From Symbiodinium natans (Eukaryota; Sar; Dinophyceae; Suessiales; Symbiodiniaceae), in NCBI GenBank assembly GCA_905221605.1, contig CAJNDS010000104.1, positions 1-47,500 of the forward strand: DNA of 47,500 nt, given 5' to 3'. The notes under the pieces are model-generated. The model searched no databases, was not told the DNA's origin, and saw only the letters and a list, made by a program, of their open reading frames with translations. The translations under genes and the position numbers were made by a program. Numbering within the stretch: the stretch's first letter is position 1; every line of letters begins with the position of its first letter. Positions 24,964-37,633 of the stretch are shown here, piece after piece.

Positions 24964-27541
24964 TTGCAGCTCCCTTTCTGCTGCAGCATTACAAAAGCAA
25001 GCAGCTGCTTCGGACAAGCCCCTGATCCCCAAGCTTATGTTCTGCACGCTGCTCCCCAACGTTCCTGGAACAAGGGCAGGCACAGGCACGCTGACGAGAC
25101 CCAGCTGCGTGAGCCCAGGGCTCAAACTTGCGACCCCAAAAATGGGGCCGTCTCGCGGCCCCAAAAATGGGGCCAGGAAATGCACCCAGCTTCCCTTATT
25201 ATAATGTGTAAATACATGAAAAGGCTGGAACTGCGACCCCAAAATTGGGGCCGCCTGGCGGCCCCAATTTTGGCGTCGCTAAATCTGCATTTTTCGAGCC
25301 CCTGGGCTCCCCAGATTGCGACGCTACAGCAACTCTGACCCACAGGCAAGCTCCTAGCGTGGAGAATTTTTGTTTTTAAAGAACAACGACCCTCCACAGG
25401 CAGCTTTCTTGCGGAAGTGATCAACATAATAGAAACGGGCACCGGGGAGGCCACACACAAGCGGACGTGACTTTTGCACACAAAAGTGGACCCAGAATCT
25501 GGCCTCGGAACAATTTCCTGCGCAAAGACCCGGAGCACATATGGAAAACCTACTCGGACCTACTCCTGCGGAAAAATACAGCTGGGTTAGCCCCAGCGGT
25601 CACTTCTGATTCTCCCTGCGCCATCAGCATCCACCTCCGCAACCTCACCTGGCAGCGCTGCAAAGCCGCACGACACACTGCGCCTCTTGCATCTTGCCTA
25701 TCTGGACGAGCGCCGACCGCATCATGTGACAAATTCCAAAGCTTGAAGTAACGCTGAGGAAATCCATGGTGCCATGGAAGCTCATGGAAATATGGAAACC
25801 CTCGCTGAAGCTTCTGACATCTTTTTCCAAAGCCGCGCAAAGCATGAGAAAACCAATCGAAACCCCGCGGAGATTTTGCAGGAACCCTCACAAAGCTCCA
25901 CTGGAAGCTTTAAAGACCTGCGCACGACCTATATAAGAAAACCCACAGAAACCCCGCGGAAACCCTCACACAGCCCTAAGAAACCCACGGAAACCCCTTC
26001 AAAGCTGTCAAAAACCATGGAAAACCCACGGTAACCTTCACAAGACATTAGAAAAACCTTCCGAGAGCTTCAAAAACCTACGCAAAATCTAACAAAACCC
26101 ACTGAAACCCCGCAAACCTTAGAAAACCCCAGGGAAACCATCTGAAAGTTTTAAAAAACCAAGGCAAAACTTGACAAAACCCACGGACATCCGCGGAGAC
26201 CCTCACAAAACTTTAGAGAAACTCAAAGAAAACCTCCGGAAAGTTCAAAAACTGCACGAAATCCCACGGAAACCCTCACGAAACCCTTGAGGAACCTACC
26301 AAAACCATCCCAATAGGTTTTAACACATGCACGAAATCTAAGGAAACCCACGGAAACCCCCAGAAACCCCGCGGAAACCCTCGCGAAACTGTAGGGAAAC
26401 CCAGGGAAACCCTCCAGAAGCTTAACAAACATGAACGGAAACCCTGCGGAAACCCCTTTATCAGGACTGGATTCACCCTTTGGCAATTTACAAAGTTATT
26501 AAAGGACAGGTGCAGGAAACCCGCCACCCAATCACCGCACGCCAATGTCAGTATTATACTACCGGTCGTCCCCTAAAGGGTGAAGGACGCAAGAGGTGTT
26601 CTTCTGCTTCTGGCGAGGACCTGTGTCAACCGGAGCGCCGAAGCTGGGGCATGCCTGCCATACGAATCAATGGTCGCTGACCGTCTAAGAAGCACTTCGC
26701 GCCTTCAGGCAGAACGTCAAGGTACACATTGGTCTTTCACCAATCGGGTTCAGAAAAAGGAATACAGTCTACGTCTGCCTGGCTTCACCGTCCACGTCAC
26801 AACTTGCTATAGAACAAGACTGACTTCCTGCCTCAGGGTTCATGTCAGACTCAACCCAAGGACCTGACTGAAGGCATGACTGGTTTCTTGCACCCAAAGC
26901 TTTGACCCCGCGCATGGCTGTTGCTACAACCATACACAGCTAGGCCACCAAGCAGCGCACGGATGAGCTTGGACACCTCCGGCCGCGCACCGGCCGGCCG
27001 CGCAAGCGCCCCGCAACGAATGTGAAGCCTCTCGCATCGCCAAAAAACGGCCTTGAAGACCTCGGCAACCTCCTCCACTGAGTACTTCGCTGAGCGAGTT
27101 GCGAAGGGCTTGCGACACCTTGGAAGCACAAACATGGACCCTACGGACTATGTCTGGGCACTTTTTTCGGCCAACAAATCAGGCTCCGACGGGGCAGACA
27201 TGGCGCAAGTACGCTAGCTGTGGCCTAGGAGCTGCTTGAGGCAAGAGAGCGCTCAGCGAGCAGCGGCTCAGATGCAATCTGTTGAAGACACATGGCCCGT
27301 AGGCGCAAAACTTAGCAAAAGTCTCTGAGAGTCTTGCAGATCTCAAGGCATCTTGAAAAAACAATCCGGCACAAAATCCAGCAAAACAGGTCTACGTGCA
27401 AACAAAAGCAAAAGTACATTGCAAAAATAGCAAACAAACGCAATTCAACGCAAATCTCCGAAATCTCCTGTAACCAAGGAACAACATTTAGGGCTGCTAA
27501 ACACAAGCTAAAAGACAACCGCATGAAAGTGGCCTCCACAG
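24964..27541. repeat. Array B, unit U8 (single sub-block)
   Basis: 2578-bp unit close to U7 and U9. It shares GACGGGGCAGAC, CAAAACTTAGC and CGCAATTCAACGC with U7. It has a private TAACCAAGG instead of TAAACAAGG near 27472. Confidence 0.93.
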
Positions 27542-30119
27542 TTGCAGCTCCCTTTCTGCTGCAGCATTACAAAAGCAAGCAGCTGCTTCGGACAAGCCCC
27601 TGATCCCCAAGCTTATGTTCTGCACGCTGCTCCCCAACGTTCCTGGAACAAGGGCAGGCACAGGCACGCTGACGAGACCCAGCTGCGTGAGCCCAGGGCT
27701 CAAACTTGCGACCCCAAAAATGGGGCCGTCTCGCGGCCCCAAAAATGGGGCCAGGAAATGCACCCAGCTTCCCTTATTATAATGTGTAAATACATGAAAA
27801 GGCTGGAACTGCGACCCCAAAATTGGGGCCGCCTGGCGGCCCCAATTTTGGTGTCGCTAAATCTGCATTTTTCGAGCCCCTGGGCTCCCCAGATTGCGAC
27901 GCTACAGCAACTCTGACCCACAGGCAAGCTCCTAGCGTGGAGAATTTTTGTTTTTAAAGAACAACGACCCTCCACAGGCAGCTTTCTTGCGGAAGTGATC
28001 AACATAATAGAAACGGGCACCGGGGAGGCCACACACAAGCGGACGTGACTTTTGCACACAAAAGCGGACCCAGAATCTGGCCTCGGAACAATTTCCTGCG
28101 CAAAGACCCGGAGCACATATGGAAAACCTACTCGGACCTACTCCTGCGGAAAAATACAGCTGGGTTAGCCCCAGCGGTCACTTCTGATTCTCCCTGCGCC
28201 ATCAGCATCCACCTCCACAACCTCACCTGGCAGCGCTGCAAAGCCGCACGACACACTGCGCCTCTTGCATCTTGCCTATCTGGACGAGCGCCGACCGCAT
28301 CATGTGACAAATTCCAAAGCTTGAAGTAACGCTGAGGAAATCCATGGTGCCATGGAAGCTCATGGAAATATGCAAACCCTCGCTGAAGCTTCTGACATCT
28401 TTTTCCAAAGCCGCGCAAAGCATGAGAAAACCAATCGAAACCCCGCGGAGATTTTGCAGGAACCCTCACAAAGCTCCACTGGAAGCTTTAAAGACCTGCG
28501 CACGACCTATATAAGAAAACCCACAGAAACCCCGCGGAAACCCTCACACAGCCCTAAGAAACCCACGGAAACCCCTTCAAAGCTGTCAAAAACCATGGAA
28601 AACCCACGGTAACCTTCACAAGACATTAGAAAAACCTTCCGAGAGCTTCAAAAACCTACGCAAAATCTAACAAAACCCACTGAAACCCCGCAAACCTTAG
28701 AAAACCCCAGGGAAACCATCTGAAAGTTTTAAAAAACCAAGGCAAAACTTGACAAAACCCACGGACATCCGCGGAGACCCTCACAAAACTTTAGAGAAAC
28801 TCAAAGAAAACCTCCGGAAAGTTCAAAAACTGCACGAAATCCCACGGAAACCCTCACGAAACCCTTGAGGAACCTACCAAAACCATCCCAATAGGTTTTA
28901 ACACATGCACGAAATCTAAGGAAACCCACGGAAACCCCCAGAAACCCCGCGGAAACCCTCGCGAAACTGTAGGGAAACCCAGGGAAACCCTCCAGAAGCT
29001 TAACAAACATGAACGGAAACCCTGCGGAAACCCCTTTATCAGGACTGGATTCACCCTTTGGCAATTTACAAAGTTATTAAAGGACAGGTGCAGGAAACCC
29101 GCCACCCAATCACCGCACGCCAATGTCAGTATTATACTACCGGTCGTCCCCTAGAGGGTGAAGGACGCAAGAGGTGTTCTTCTGCTTCTGGCGAGGACCT
29201 CTGTCAACCGGAGCGCCGAAGCTGGGGCATGCCTGCCATACGAATCAATGGTCGCTGACCGTCTAAGAAGCACTTCGCGCCTTCAGGCAGAACGTCAAGG
29301 TACACATTGGTCTTTCACCAATCGGGTTCAGAAAAAGGAATACAGTCTACGTCTGCCTGGCTTCACCGTCCACGTCACAACTTGCTATAGAACAAGACTG
29401 ACTTCCTGCCTCAGGGTTCATGTCAGACTCAACCCAAGGACCTGACTGAAGGCATGACTGGTTTCTTGCACCCAAAGCTTTGACCCCGCGCATGGCTGTT
29501 GCTACAACCATACACAGCTAGGCCACCAAGCAGCGCACGGATGAGCTTGGACACCTCCGGCCGCGCACCGGCCGGCCGCGCAAGCGCCCCGCAACGAATG
29601 TGAAGCCTCTCGCATCGCCAAAAAACGGCCTTGAAGACCTCGGCAACCTCCTCCACTGAGTACTTCGCTGAGCGAGTTGCGAAGGGCTTGCGACACCTTG
29701 GAAGCACAAACATGGACCCTACGGACTATGTCTGGGCACTTTTTTCGGCCAACAAATCAGGCTCCGACGTGGCAGACATGGCGCAAGTACGCTAGCTGTG
29801 GCCTAGGAGCTGCTTGAGGCAAGAGAGCGCTCAGCGAGCAGCGGCTCAGATGCAATCTGTTGAAGACACATGGCCCGTAGGCGCAAAAATTAGCAAAAGT
29901 CTCTGAGAGTCTTGCAGATCTCAAGGCATCTTGAAAAAACAATCCGGCACAAAATCCAGCAAAACAGGTCTACGTGCAAACAAAAGCAAAAGTACATTGC
30001 AAAAATAGCAAACAAACGCAAAACAACGCAAATCTCCGAAATCTCCTGTAAACAAGGAACAACATTTAGGGCTGCTAAACACAAGCTAAAAGACAACCGC
30101 ATGAAAGTGGCCTCCACAG
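27542..30119. repeat. Array B, unit U9 (single sub-block)
   Basis: 2578-bp unit, the same length as U8. It has the common CGCAAAACAACGC form and the CGCGCAAGCGCC form. A private ATATGCAAACC lies near 28370 and CCCCTAGAGGG near 29150; the latter is shared with U10. Confidence 0.93.
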
Positions 30120-32390
30120 TTGCAGCTCCCTTTCTGCTGCAGCATTACAAAAGCAAGCAGCTGCTTCGGACAAGCCCCTGATCCCCAAGCTTATGTTCTG
30201 CACGCTGCTCCCCAAGTTCCTGGAACAAGGGCAGGCACAGGCACGCTGACGAGACCCAGCTGCGTGAGCCCAGGGCTCAAACTTGCGACCCCAAAAATGG
30301 GGCCGTCTCGCGGCCCCAAAAATGGGGCCAGGAAATGCACCCAGCTTCCCTTATTATAATGTGTAAATACATGAAAAGGCTGGAACTGCGACCCCAAAAT
30401 TGGGGCCGCCTGGCGGCCCCAATTTTGGTGTCGCTAAATCTGCATTTTTCGAGCCCCTGGGCTCCCCAGATTGCGACGCTACAGCAACTCTGACCCACAG
30501 GCAAGCTCCTAGCGTGGAGAATTTTTGTTTTTAAAGAACAACGACCCTCCACAGGCAGCTTTCTTGCGGAAGTGATCAACATAATAGAAACGGGCACCGG
30601 GGAGGCCACACACAAGCGGACGTGACTTTTGCACACAAAAGCGGACCCAGAATCTGGCCTCGGAACAATTTCCTGCGCAAAGACCCGGAGCACATATGGA
30701 AAACCTACTCGGACCTACTCCTGCGGAAAAATACAGCTGGGTTAGCCCCAGCGGTCACTTCTGATTCTCCCTGCGCCATCAGCATCCACCTCCACAACCT
30801 CACCTGGCAGCGCTGCAAAGCCGCACGACACACTGCGCCTCTTGCATCTTGCCTATCTGGACGAGCGCCGACCGCATCATGTGACAAATTCCAAAGCTTG
30901 AAGTAACGCTGAGGAAATCCATGGTGCCATGGAAGCTCATGGAAACCCTCGCTGAAGCTTCTGACATCTTTTTCCAAAGCCGCAAAGCATGAGAAAACCA
31001 ATCGAAACCCCGCGGAGATTTTGCAGGAACCCTCACAAAGCTCCACTGGAAGCTTTAAAGACCTGCGCACGACCTATATAAGAAAACCCACAGAAACCCC
31101 GCGGAAACCCTCACACAGCCCTAAGAAACCCACGGAAACCCCTTCAAAGCTGTCAAAAACCATGGAAAACCCACGGTAACCTTCACAAGACATTAGAAAA
31201 ACCTTCCGAGAGCTTCAAAAACCTACGCAAAATCTAACAAAACCCACTGAAACCCCGCAAACCTTAGAAAACCCCAGGGAAACCATCTGAAAGTTTTAAA
31301 AAACCAAGGCAAAACTTGACAAAACCCACGCACATCCGCGGAGACCCTCACAAAACTTTAGAGAAACTCAAAGAAAACCTCCGGAAAGTTCAAAAACTGC
31401 ACGAAATCCCACGGAAACCCTCACGAAACCCTTGAGGAACCTACCAAAACCATCCCAATAGGTTTTAACACATGCACGAAATCTCAGGAAACCCACGGAA
31501 ACCCCCAGAAACCCCGCGGAACCCTCGCGAAACTGTAGGGAAACCCAGGGAAACCCTCCAGAAGCTTAACAAACATGAACGAAAACCCTGCGGAAACCCC
31601 TTTATCAGGACTGGATTCACCCTTTGGCAATTTACAAAGGTTAGGAAAGGACAGGTGCAGGAAACCTGCCACCCAATCACCGCACGCCAATGTCAGTATT
31701 ATCCTACCGGTCGTCCCCTAGAGGGTGAAGGACGCAAGAGGTGTTCTTCTGCTTCTGGCGAGGACCTCTGTCAACCGGAGCGCCGAAGCTGGGGCACATG
31801 CCTGCCATACGAATCAATGGTCGCTGACCGTCTAAGAAGCACTTCGCGCCTTCAGGCAGAACGTCAAGGTACACATTGGTCTTTCACCAATCGGGTTCAG
31901 AAAAAGGAATACAGTCTACGCCTGCCTGGCTTCACCGTCCACGTCACAACTTGCTATAGAACAAGACTGACTTTCTGCCTTAGGGTTCATGTCAGACTCA
32001 ACCCAAGGACCTGACTGAAGGCATGACTGGTTTCTTGCACCCAAAGCTTTGACCCCGCGCATGGCTGTTGCTGCATCGCCAAAAACGGCCTTGAAGACCT
32101 CGGCAACCTCCTCCACTAATCGCTGAGCAAGTTGCGAAGGGCTTGCAACACCTTGGAAGCACAAAACATGGACCCGACGAACTGTGTCTGGGCAAGGCAT
32201 CTTGAAAAAACAATCCGGCACAAAATCCAGCAAAACAGGTCTCGTGCAAACAAAAGCAAAAGTACATTGCAAAAATAGCAAACAAACGCAATTCAACGCA
32301 AATCTCCAAAAATCTCCTGTAAACAAGAAACAACATTTCGGGCTGCTAAGCACAAGCTAAAAGACAACCGCACGAAAGTGGCCTCCACAG
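30120..32390. repeat. Array B, unit U10 (degenerate right-edge unit)
   Basis: Last unit, 2271 bp. From about 31480 it becomes clearly more diverged than internal units, with scattered substitutions and two deletions relative to U9. One removes about 98 bp (junction near 32073, GTTGCT joined to GCATCGCC). The other removes about 185 bp (junction near 32195, GGGCA joined to AGGCATC). It ends at CCTCCACAG, exactly where the next TTGCAGCTCCC sub-block would begin. Confidence 0.92.
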
Positions 32391-33110
32391 TAAACAGGAA
32401 ATGCACGTCAAGTCAGCAGCAGAAAAAAAATGGGCTGAGTTTAAAGTCTTGGCACTCATGACTCATGACTATGACATGACTCGTGACTCATAACTCATGA
32501 CTTCCATGTCTTTGCACTTTCGTTTGATGTTGTGTGATGGTGGTGCGCCGTCTCATCCGTCTTTAAATCTCATTGCTCTGGCTTACTGGGCGCTGGCCGT
32601 GTTTTTAAGATTTTCAACATGTTAAATTTTGATCCAAAGCAAGCCGGTTGGCTCAGTTTCAAGAAGTTAGTATGGATCATCTTGTTCATGTTCTCAAACA
32701 AGGAAAAATTGAACAAAAATAATCAATTGACGGTTTTTTTTAATTTTGTTTTTCAGGCAAGTTTGTTCAGAGCGATTATGTTTCTAAACAAGGCATTCCA
32801 TTATTATTCATATTGCAGACTTTGAAGTGCTTCGAAACCAGTTCTTTTCTGTGTTTGAACGTTTTTTCATGTTTGAAATTTTAAAAACAATTTGCTTTAG
32901 AAAACGTAGCAAAAGAGCATCTCCAATTGCATCTCAAGTATGGTGTGGCCTGCATGTGTCAAACCAGGACAGCTGAAAAACACAGACCAAGTTCTTTGAA
33001 GTTCTGTTTCATGCTGGTGGTTTTGTTTCAGCCTTTTCTGCAAACAGGAAATAATGCACGTCAAGCCAAACAGCAGAAAAGAAAAGACAGGCTGAGTTGA
33101 AGTCTTGGCT
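32391..33110. repeat. Diverged direct duplication bordering array B
   Basis: The segment just after the array (32391-32455) begins AAACAGGAAATGCACGTCAAG and continues with CAGCAGAAAA and GGGCTGAG. It is matched by 33042-33108, which begins AAACAGGAAATAATGCACG and continues with CAGCAGAAAA, GGCTGAG and AAGTCTTGGC. Both copies are followed by runs of TGACTCATGA-like words. The spacing of about 650 bp and the indels indicate an old duplication. No protein domain is visible between the copies. Confidence 0.6.
32456..33040. other. AT-rich sequence without recognised gene
   Basis: The composition shifts sharply to AT-rich with T runs, unlike both the satellite and region E. The longest open frame is 68 codons and has no recognisable motif. 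A TGGCTCAG stretch at 32650 resembles part of a Pol III A box, but no matching B box follows at the usual distance. I see no supportable gene. Confidence 0.6.
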
Positions 33111-33199
33111 GATTCGACGCGAACAAAGCTGAAAGGAAACCAAGGCAGTTTTTCATTGTTTATGACCCATGTTTGTGGCCGATGGGTTGCGGCGGCCGC

Positions 33200-33390
33200 A
33201 ATGACTCTCGTGACTGCTGTGGCTGTGACTGTGACTGATTCATGGTTCCTGATTCATGATGATCTCATGATGAGTCGTGGCTCATCATGATCTCATGTCA
33301 CAAGTCATGAACGAATGATTGATGACTGATGATTGATGATTCATGCTTCACAATGCAGAATGATTCATGATGCGATGCGATGATGCGATT
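33200..33390. repeat. TGATTCATGA-type low-complexity block
   Basis: About 190 bp of overlapping TGACTG, GATTCATGA, TCATGATCTCATGA and GATGCGATG words, many centred on the palindrome TCATGA. A shorter block of the same kind (CATGACTCATGACTATGACATG) lies at about 32456-32500 after the other copy of the duplicated segment. It looks like cryptic simple sequence. Confidence 0.7.
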
Positions 33391-33959
33391 GTTGAATGCC
33401 AATGCCAGGCAATGCGGCGGCAATGCGTGCCAGCACCAGGACTTCCAAAATGCAAGTTTCAGCACTTTTCAATTTGGAGTTATTTTCATTGTTTGCAGGC
33501 GTCGCTGGATCGTTGTTCAATGGACTGGCTTCGACGTCTGTTTGTCGGTTCAAACCAGAGTACCTTTGAGCCTAAAAACCCAACTCTCAAACCTGAAAAT
33601 AAAACCCTGGACACTTAGCTCCGTCGTAGGTAATGGGGCTCCATGTGGCCCCCTGGTTTGATGCTAAGCAGAGAGTGCCTTTTGCACCCCCAGGCAAAAA
33701 ACCCAAGTCCAACATCCAGGGCTTAGTGGCATCTGTGCACTCTGACAGCAGATACACTGTCCGATCCATCCACAACAGGCACAAAGCAAGGCTGTAAACT
33801 CGCTTCTACCCTGTCATCCCTGCTGACAGGAAAGCTATTTTGTGAACTTGCTGAGGGTTGTAGGCTGGGATCGCGTGACAGGATGCGCAGATGATTTGAC
33901 TGTTCGTTGCAACATCACCAGCATCCCCGTGTGACCGCGCTTGCTGCTTCTTACTCTTG
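33391..33959. other. Region without recognised gene
   Basis: No open frame here shows a domain I recognise. One plus-strand frame from about 33636 to 33798 reads as a plausible but short peptide, with WFDAKQRVPFAPPGKKPKSN in its middle. It starts after a stop and ends at a TAA. It could be the remnant of an exon or mobile element; I would not annotate it as a gene. Confidence 0.5.
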
Positions 33960-34545
33960 CCAACTACCTTGCTGATCCGTAAGGGCGACGTGGACCTTGC
34001 CTTCTCCACTGCCTCGGCGCCCGATTGCGAATGGTGAAGAAGCTGTCTGCCGACCCGGGAGGTCGATCACCACACCAAGTGCACTGAAGCTAAACGGGGC
34101 ATTTCTCTTAGAAGTTCCCAGCCCAGCATGCGAAACAACAGCTGCGCGGCACAATGTGTCTTGTCTGCATCTTGTTGAATGCACACAACAATGAAGCCGT
34201 CGAAAAAGCTTGTCCACACAAAGGCCATCGTGACAACCGATGTGCTTGATGGCTTCCGCGACAGAAAGAATGCAACAGAAGCAGTTGCGTCGAACGGAAG
34301 CAACTCCATTCTGAACACTTGCAGCTGAGTTCTTGGGTGACCAGACAGCTATCCACGCAGCATGTAGTCACAATGTTATCCATCCTCTGGATTGCAAACT
34401 GTTTGTACGCCTTGCGCAAATCGTAAGTCTTCTCGACCAACTCACACCCACGCCCAGCCCTGCGAAGCCACTTCTTAATGACAGCGGCAACCTCATCAAC
34501 CGCTTCGTTTGCATGATGTTTCAGCCTTAAACGGAAACATGATTT
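33960..34545 (-). pseudogene. Reverse-transcriptase pseudogene (three frames)
   Basis: Read on the minus strand, the RT core survives in order but spread over three frames. DLRKAYKQ (34422-34399) corresponds to motif A, preceded by a helix-like segment that includes ANEAVDEVAAVIKKWL. LPFDATASV (34300-34274) corresponds to the LPFGA-type motif B. FFDGF (34207-34193) stands where YxDD is expected. LGW (near 34126) and ALGVVIDL (34082-34059) correspond to the region after motif C. Two frame changes, near 34330 and near 34100, and the replacement of the second catalytic Asp by Gly make it inactive. The family resembles RTs common in dinoflagellate genomes but is distinct from the RT at 46 kb. Assignment rests on motif order alone. 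Confidence 0.7.
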
Positions 34546-34625
34546 TTTAACAACAAAATAGAGCTGTCGCCTCGGCGAAACACATGTTTTACAGACGAAA
34601 AGGGTTCAGTTTACGCGCCGCCGGG

Positions 34626-36324
<1,699 letters not shown>

Positions 36325-36446
36325 CTTGAAACGGCCGCTTCGGGTTTTTTGGTTCCCGTGTGTTTTCCCACAAGTGAATCATGCACCGCTGTTTGCATTA
36401 AGCCTAAACAAGCCTTGCACAGCTGGAGCATCTCCGGCTCACAGCT

Positions 36447-36495
36447 GGCCTTGACCTAGCCCCTAGGTGGGGCCTTCTGCTTTTCGGTCAAGGCC
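36447..36495. repeat. 10-bp perfect inverted repeat at left edge of region E
   Basis: GGCCTTGACC (36447-36456) is followed, after 29 nt, by its exact complement GGTCAAGGCC (36486-36495). The spacer contains a second small palindrome, CCTAGCCCCTAGG. It lies between the microsatellite and the first ORF of region E, where the GCCTA-rich composition begins. It could be a terminal or regulatory structure of the element, or chance. Confidence 0.5.
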
Positions 36496-36569
36496 TTCTA
36501 CGCTCTTAGTTCTTTCTAGAGCCTCCAGGCCTCGTAATCCTGGTGTTTTTGTAGCTTGCACGCCCAGCC

Positions 36570-37558
36570 ATGGCCTACCGTGCAAGCATGCCCATCCGCA
36601 CAGAAGTTCGCAGCTCTTCAGATGGCGGACGCTACGACTACGTCCTCACGTGGGATGATCTAGTCTACCTGCACTTGAACAGACTGGCCCTGTTTGCACA
36701 ACCTGCCCAAGATGACTACGCCACGCCTTGTCCTGGCTACGAACCAGGCCCAGAGGATACCACCCCGCCGGTCCGTTTCAGGACCCGCACAGCGCCCACC
36801 ACCGCACAGATCAGCACGCCTGAACCAGCGACGCATACTCCCCTTGGAGTGTCTGGTTTGCCTACTACAATGGATGCACATATGGGCCCTGCCGAGCCCC
36901 ATCCTGGAGCTACGAGATCTACTCCTCTTGGAGCCTCCAGCTCAACTTCTGCAATGGATGCACCTATGGGTCTCGCTGGGCCCCCCTTTGAAGCTAAGCG
37001 TGACACTCCTCTTGGAGCCTCCGACGTGCCTTCTACAGCCAATGACTTCATGCCTTCAAAGCCCAACGAGCCTCACGACCTGGTGCACATAAGGTCTTTG
37101 CTCGTATATATGCACAATCACCTGGCCTGCTAAGACGCAATGGGCCGCACTCTGATGCAGGCAGAGGAATCCAGACGCCTGGAGCTGCACGCAGTCTCTG
37201 CCCAACTGCAGGAAATACGCACCAGCCTAGCCTTCGTCCAGCAGGCCTACTCCGATCTCAGGCACGAGCTCGACAGCATCGCAGCCGACTTTCTGGCCTA
37301 TCGCATTCGCACAGAAGCGGAGACGGCAAGCCTTAGGGAAGCCTTGGGGCCCATGCCCTCCCAAATCAATACCCTCAAGCGCATTGCTATAATATTATAC
37401 TGCCTTACAATGCACATCTTCAGGCCCTGCGTACCTTTCAGGTCCCGGCAAACAGGTGGGAAGAGGCAAATCCCCATGCCCTGTTGCGTAGAGAGCTTCT
37501 ACACCTAGAGGACCGCCTTCTTCGCCTAGAAGCTGCCCAGCCCCCTGTGTGGTTCTGA
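36570..37558 (+). pseudogene. Coiled-coil ORF of unknown function, broken by a stop and a frameshift
   Basis: I do not recognise this protein. It starts at ATG 36570 and reads to TAA at 37131-37133 (187 codons). The same frame then resumes at once through ATG 37140. Near 37390-37405 the sensible frame changes to frame 2, which ends at TGA 37556-37558, for about 329 residues in total. The N-terminal third contains LTWDDLVYLHLNRLALF. The middle has 28-residue repeats starting TPLG(V/A)S at 36837, 36921 and 37005, two complete and a third partial. The C-terminal half is heptad-like and probably a coiled coil: LELHAVSAQLQEIRTSL, then after the frame change RELLHLEDRLLRLE. Codon use and GCCTA richness match the retroelement downstream, so it may be an accessory ORF of that element, but no homology supports this. 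Confidence 0.5.
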
Positions 37559-37633
37559 TACTTCACGCAGTTATCGGCTCTTGGCGTTCTTTAGGGACCC
37601 TCTTGGCTAGCTTTGTTGTGTCACTTCGGGCCC

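Larger units (their letters stand above)
2842..32390. repeat. Tandem array B (2.5-3.05-kb satellite, 11 units)
   Basis: About 29.5 kb of head-to-tail satellite. I set unit starts at the sequence TTGCAGCTCCC that follows CTCCACAG: 5175, 8227, 11274, 14284, 17325, 19895, 22393, 24964, 27542 and 30120, with a truncated unit before the first. Each unit contains, in order, the sub-block (one or two copies), a mixed segment, a GAAACCC-rich segment, a CG-rich patch with a GGCCGGCC site, and an A-rich segment with repeated GCAAA motifs. No ORF keeps a stable frame between units in a way that suggests selection. Confidence 0.95.

Noticed and set aside
2751-31070. Dozens of 60-174 codon ORFs repeated through array B on both strands
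   Set aside because: They recur because the DNA recurs. Frames open and close with single indels between units, no domain is recognisable, and both strands are equally open.
31472-32014. 180-codon ORF in the last array B unit
   Set aside because: It arises only because small indels in the degenerate edge unit join frames that are separate elsewhere. The sequence is the GAAACCC segment followed by ordinary satellite.
32619-32825. 68-codon ORF in the AT-rich region
   Set aside because: No motif, no start context and no neighbour. An open frame of this length is expected by chance.
33547-33560. tRNA or SINE B box (GGTTCAAACC)
   Set aside because: No A box at the right distance, no cloverleaf and no tail. 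A short consensus match by chance is likely.
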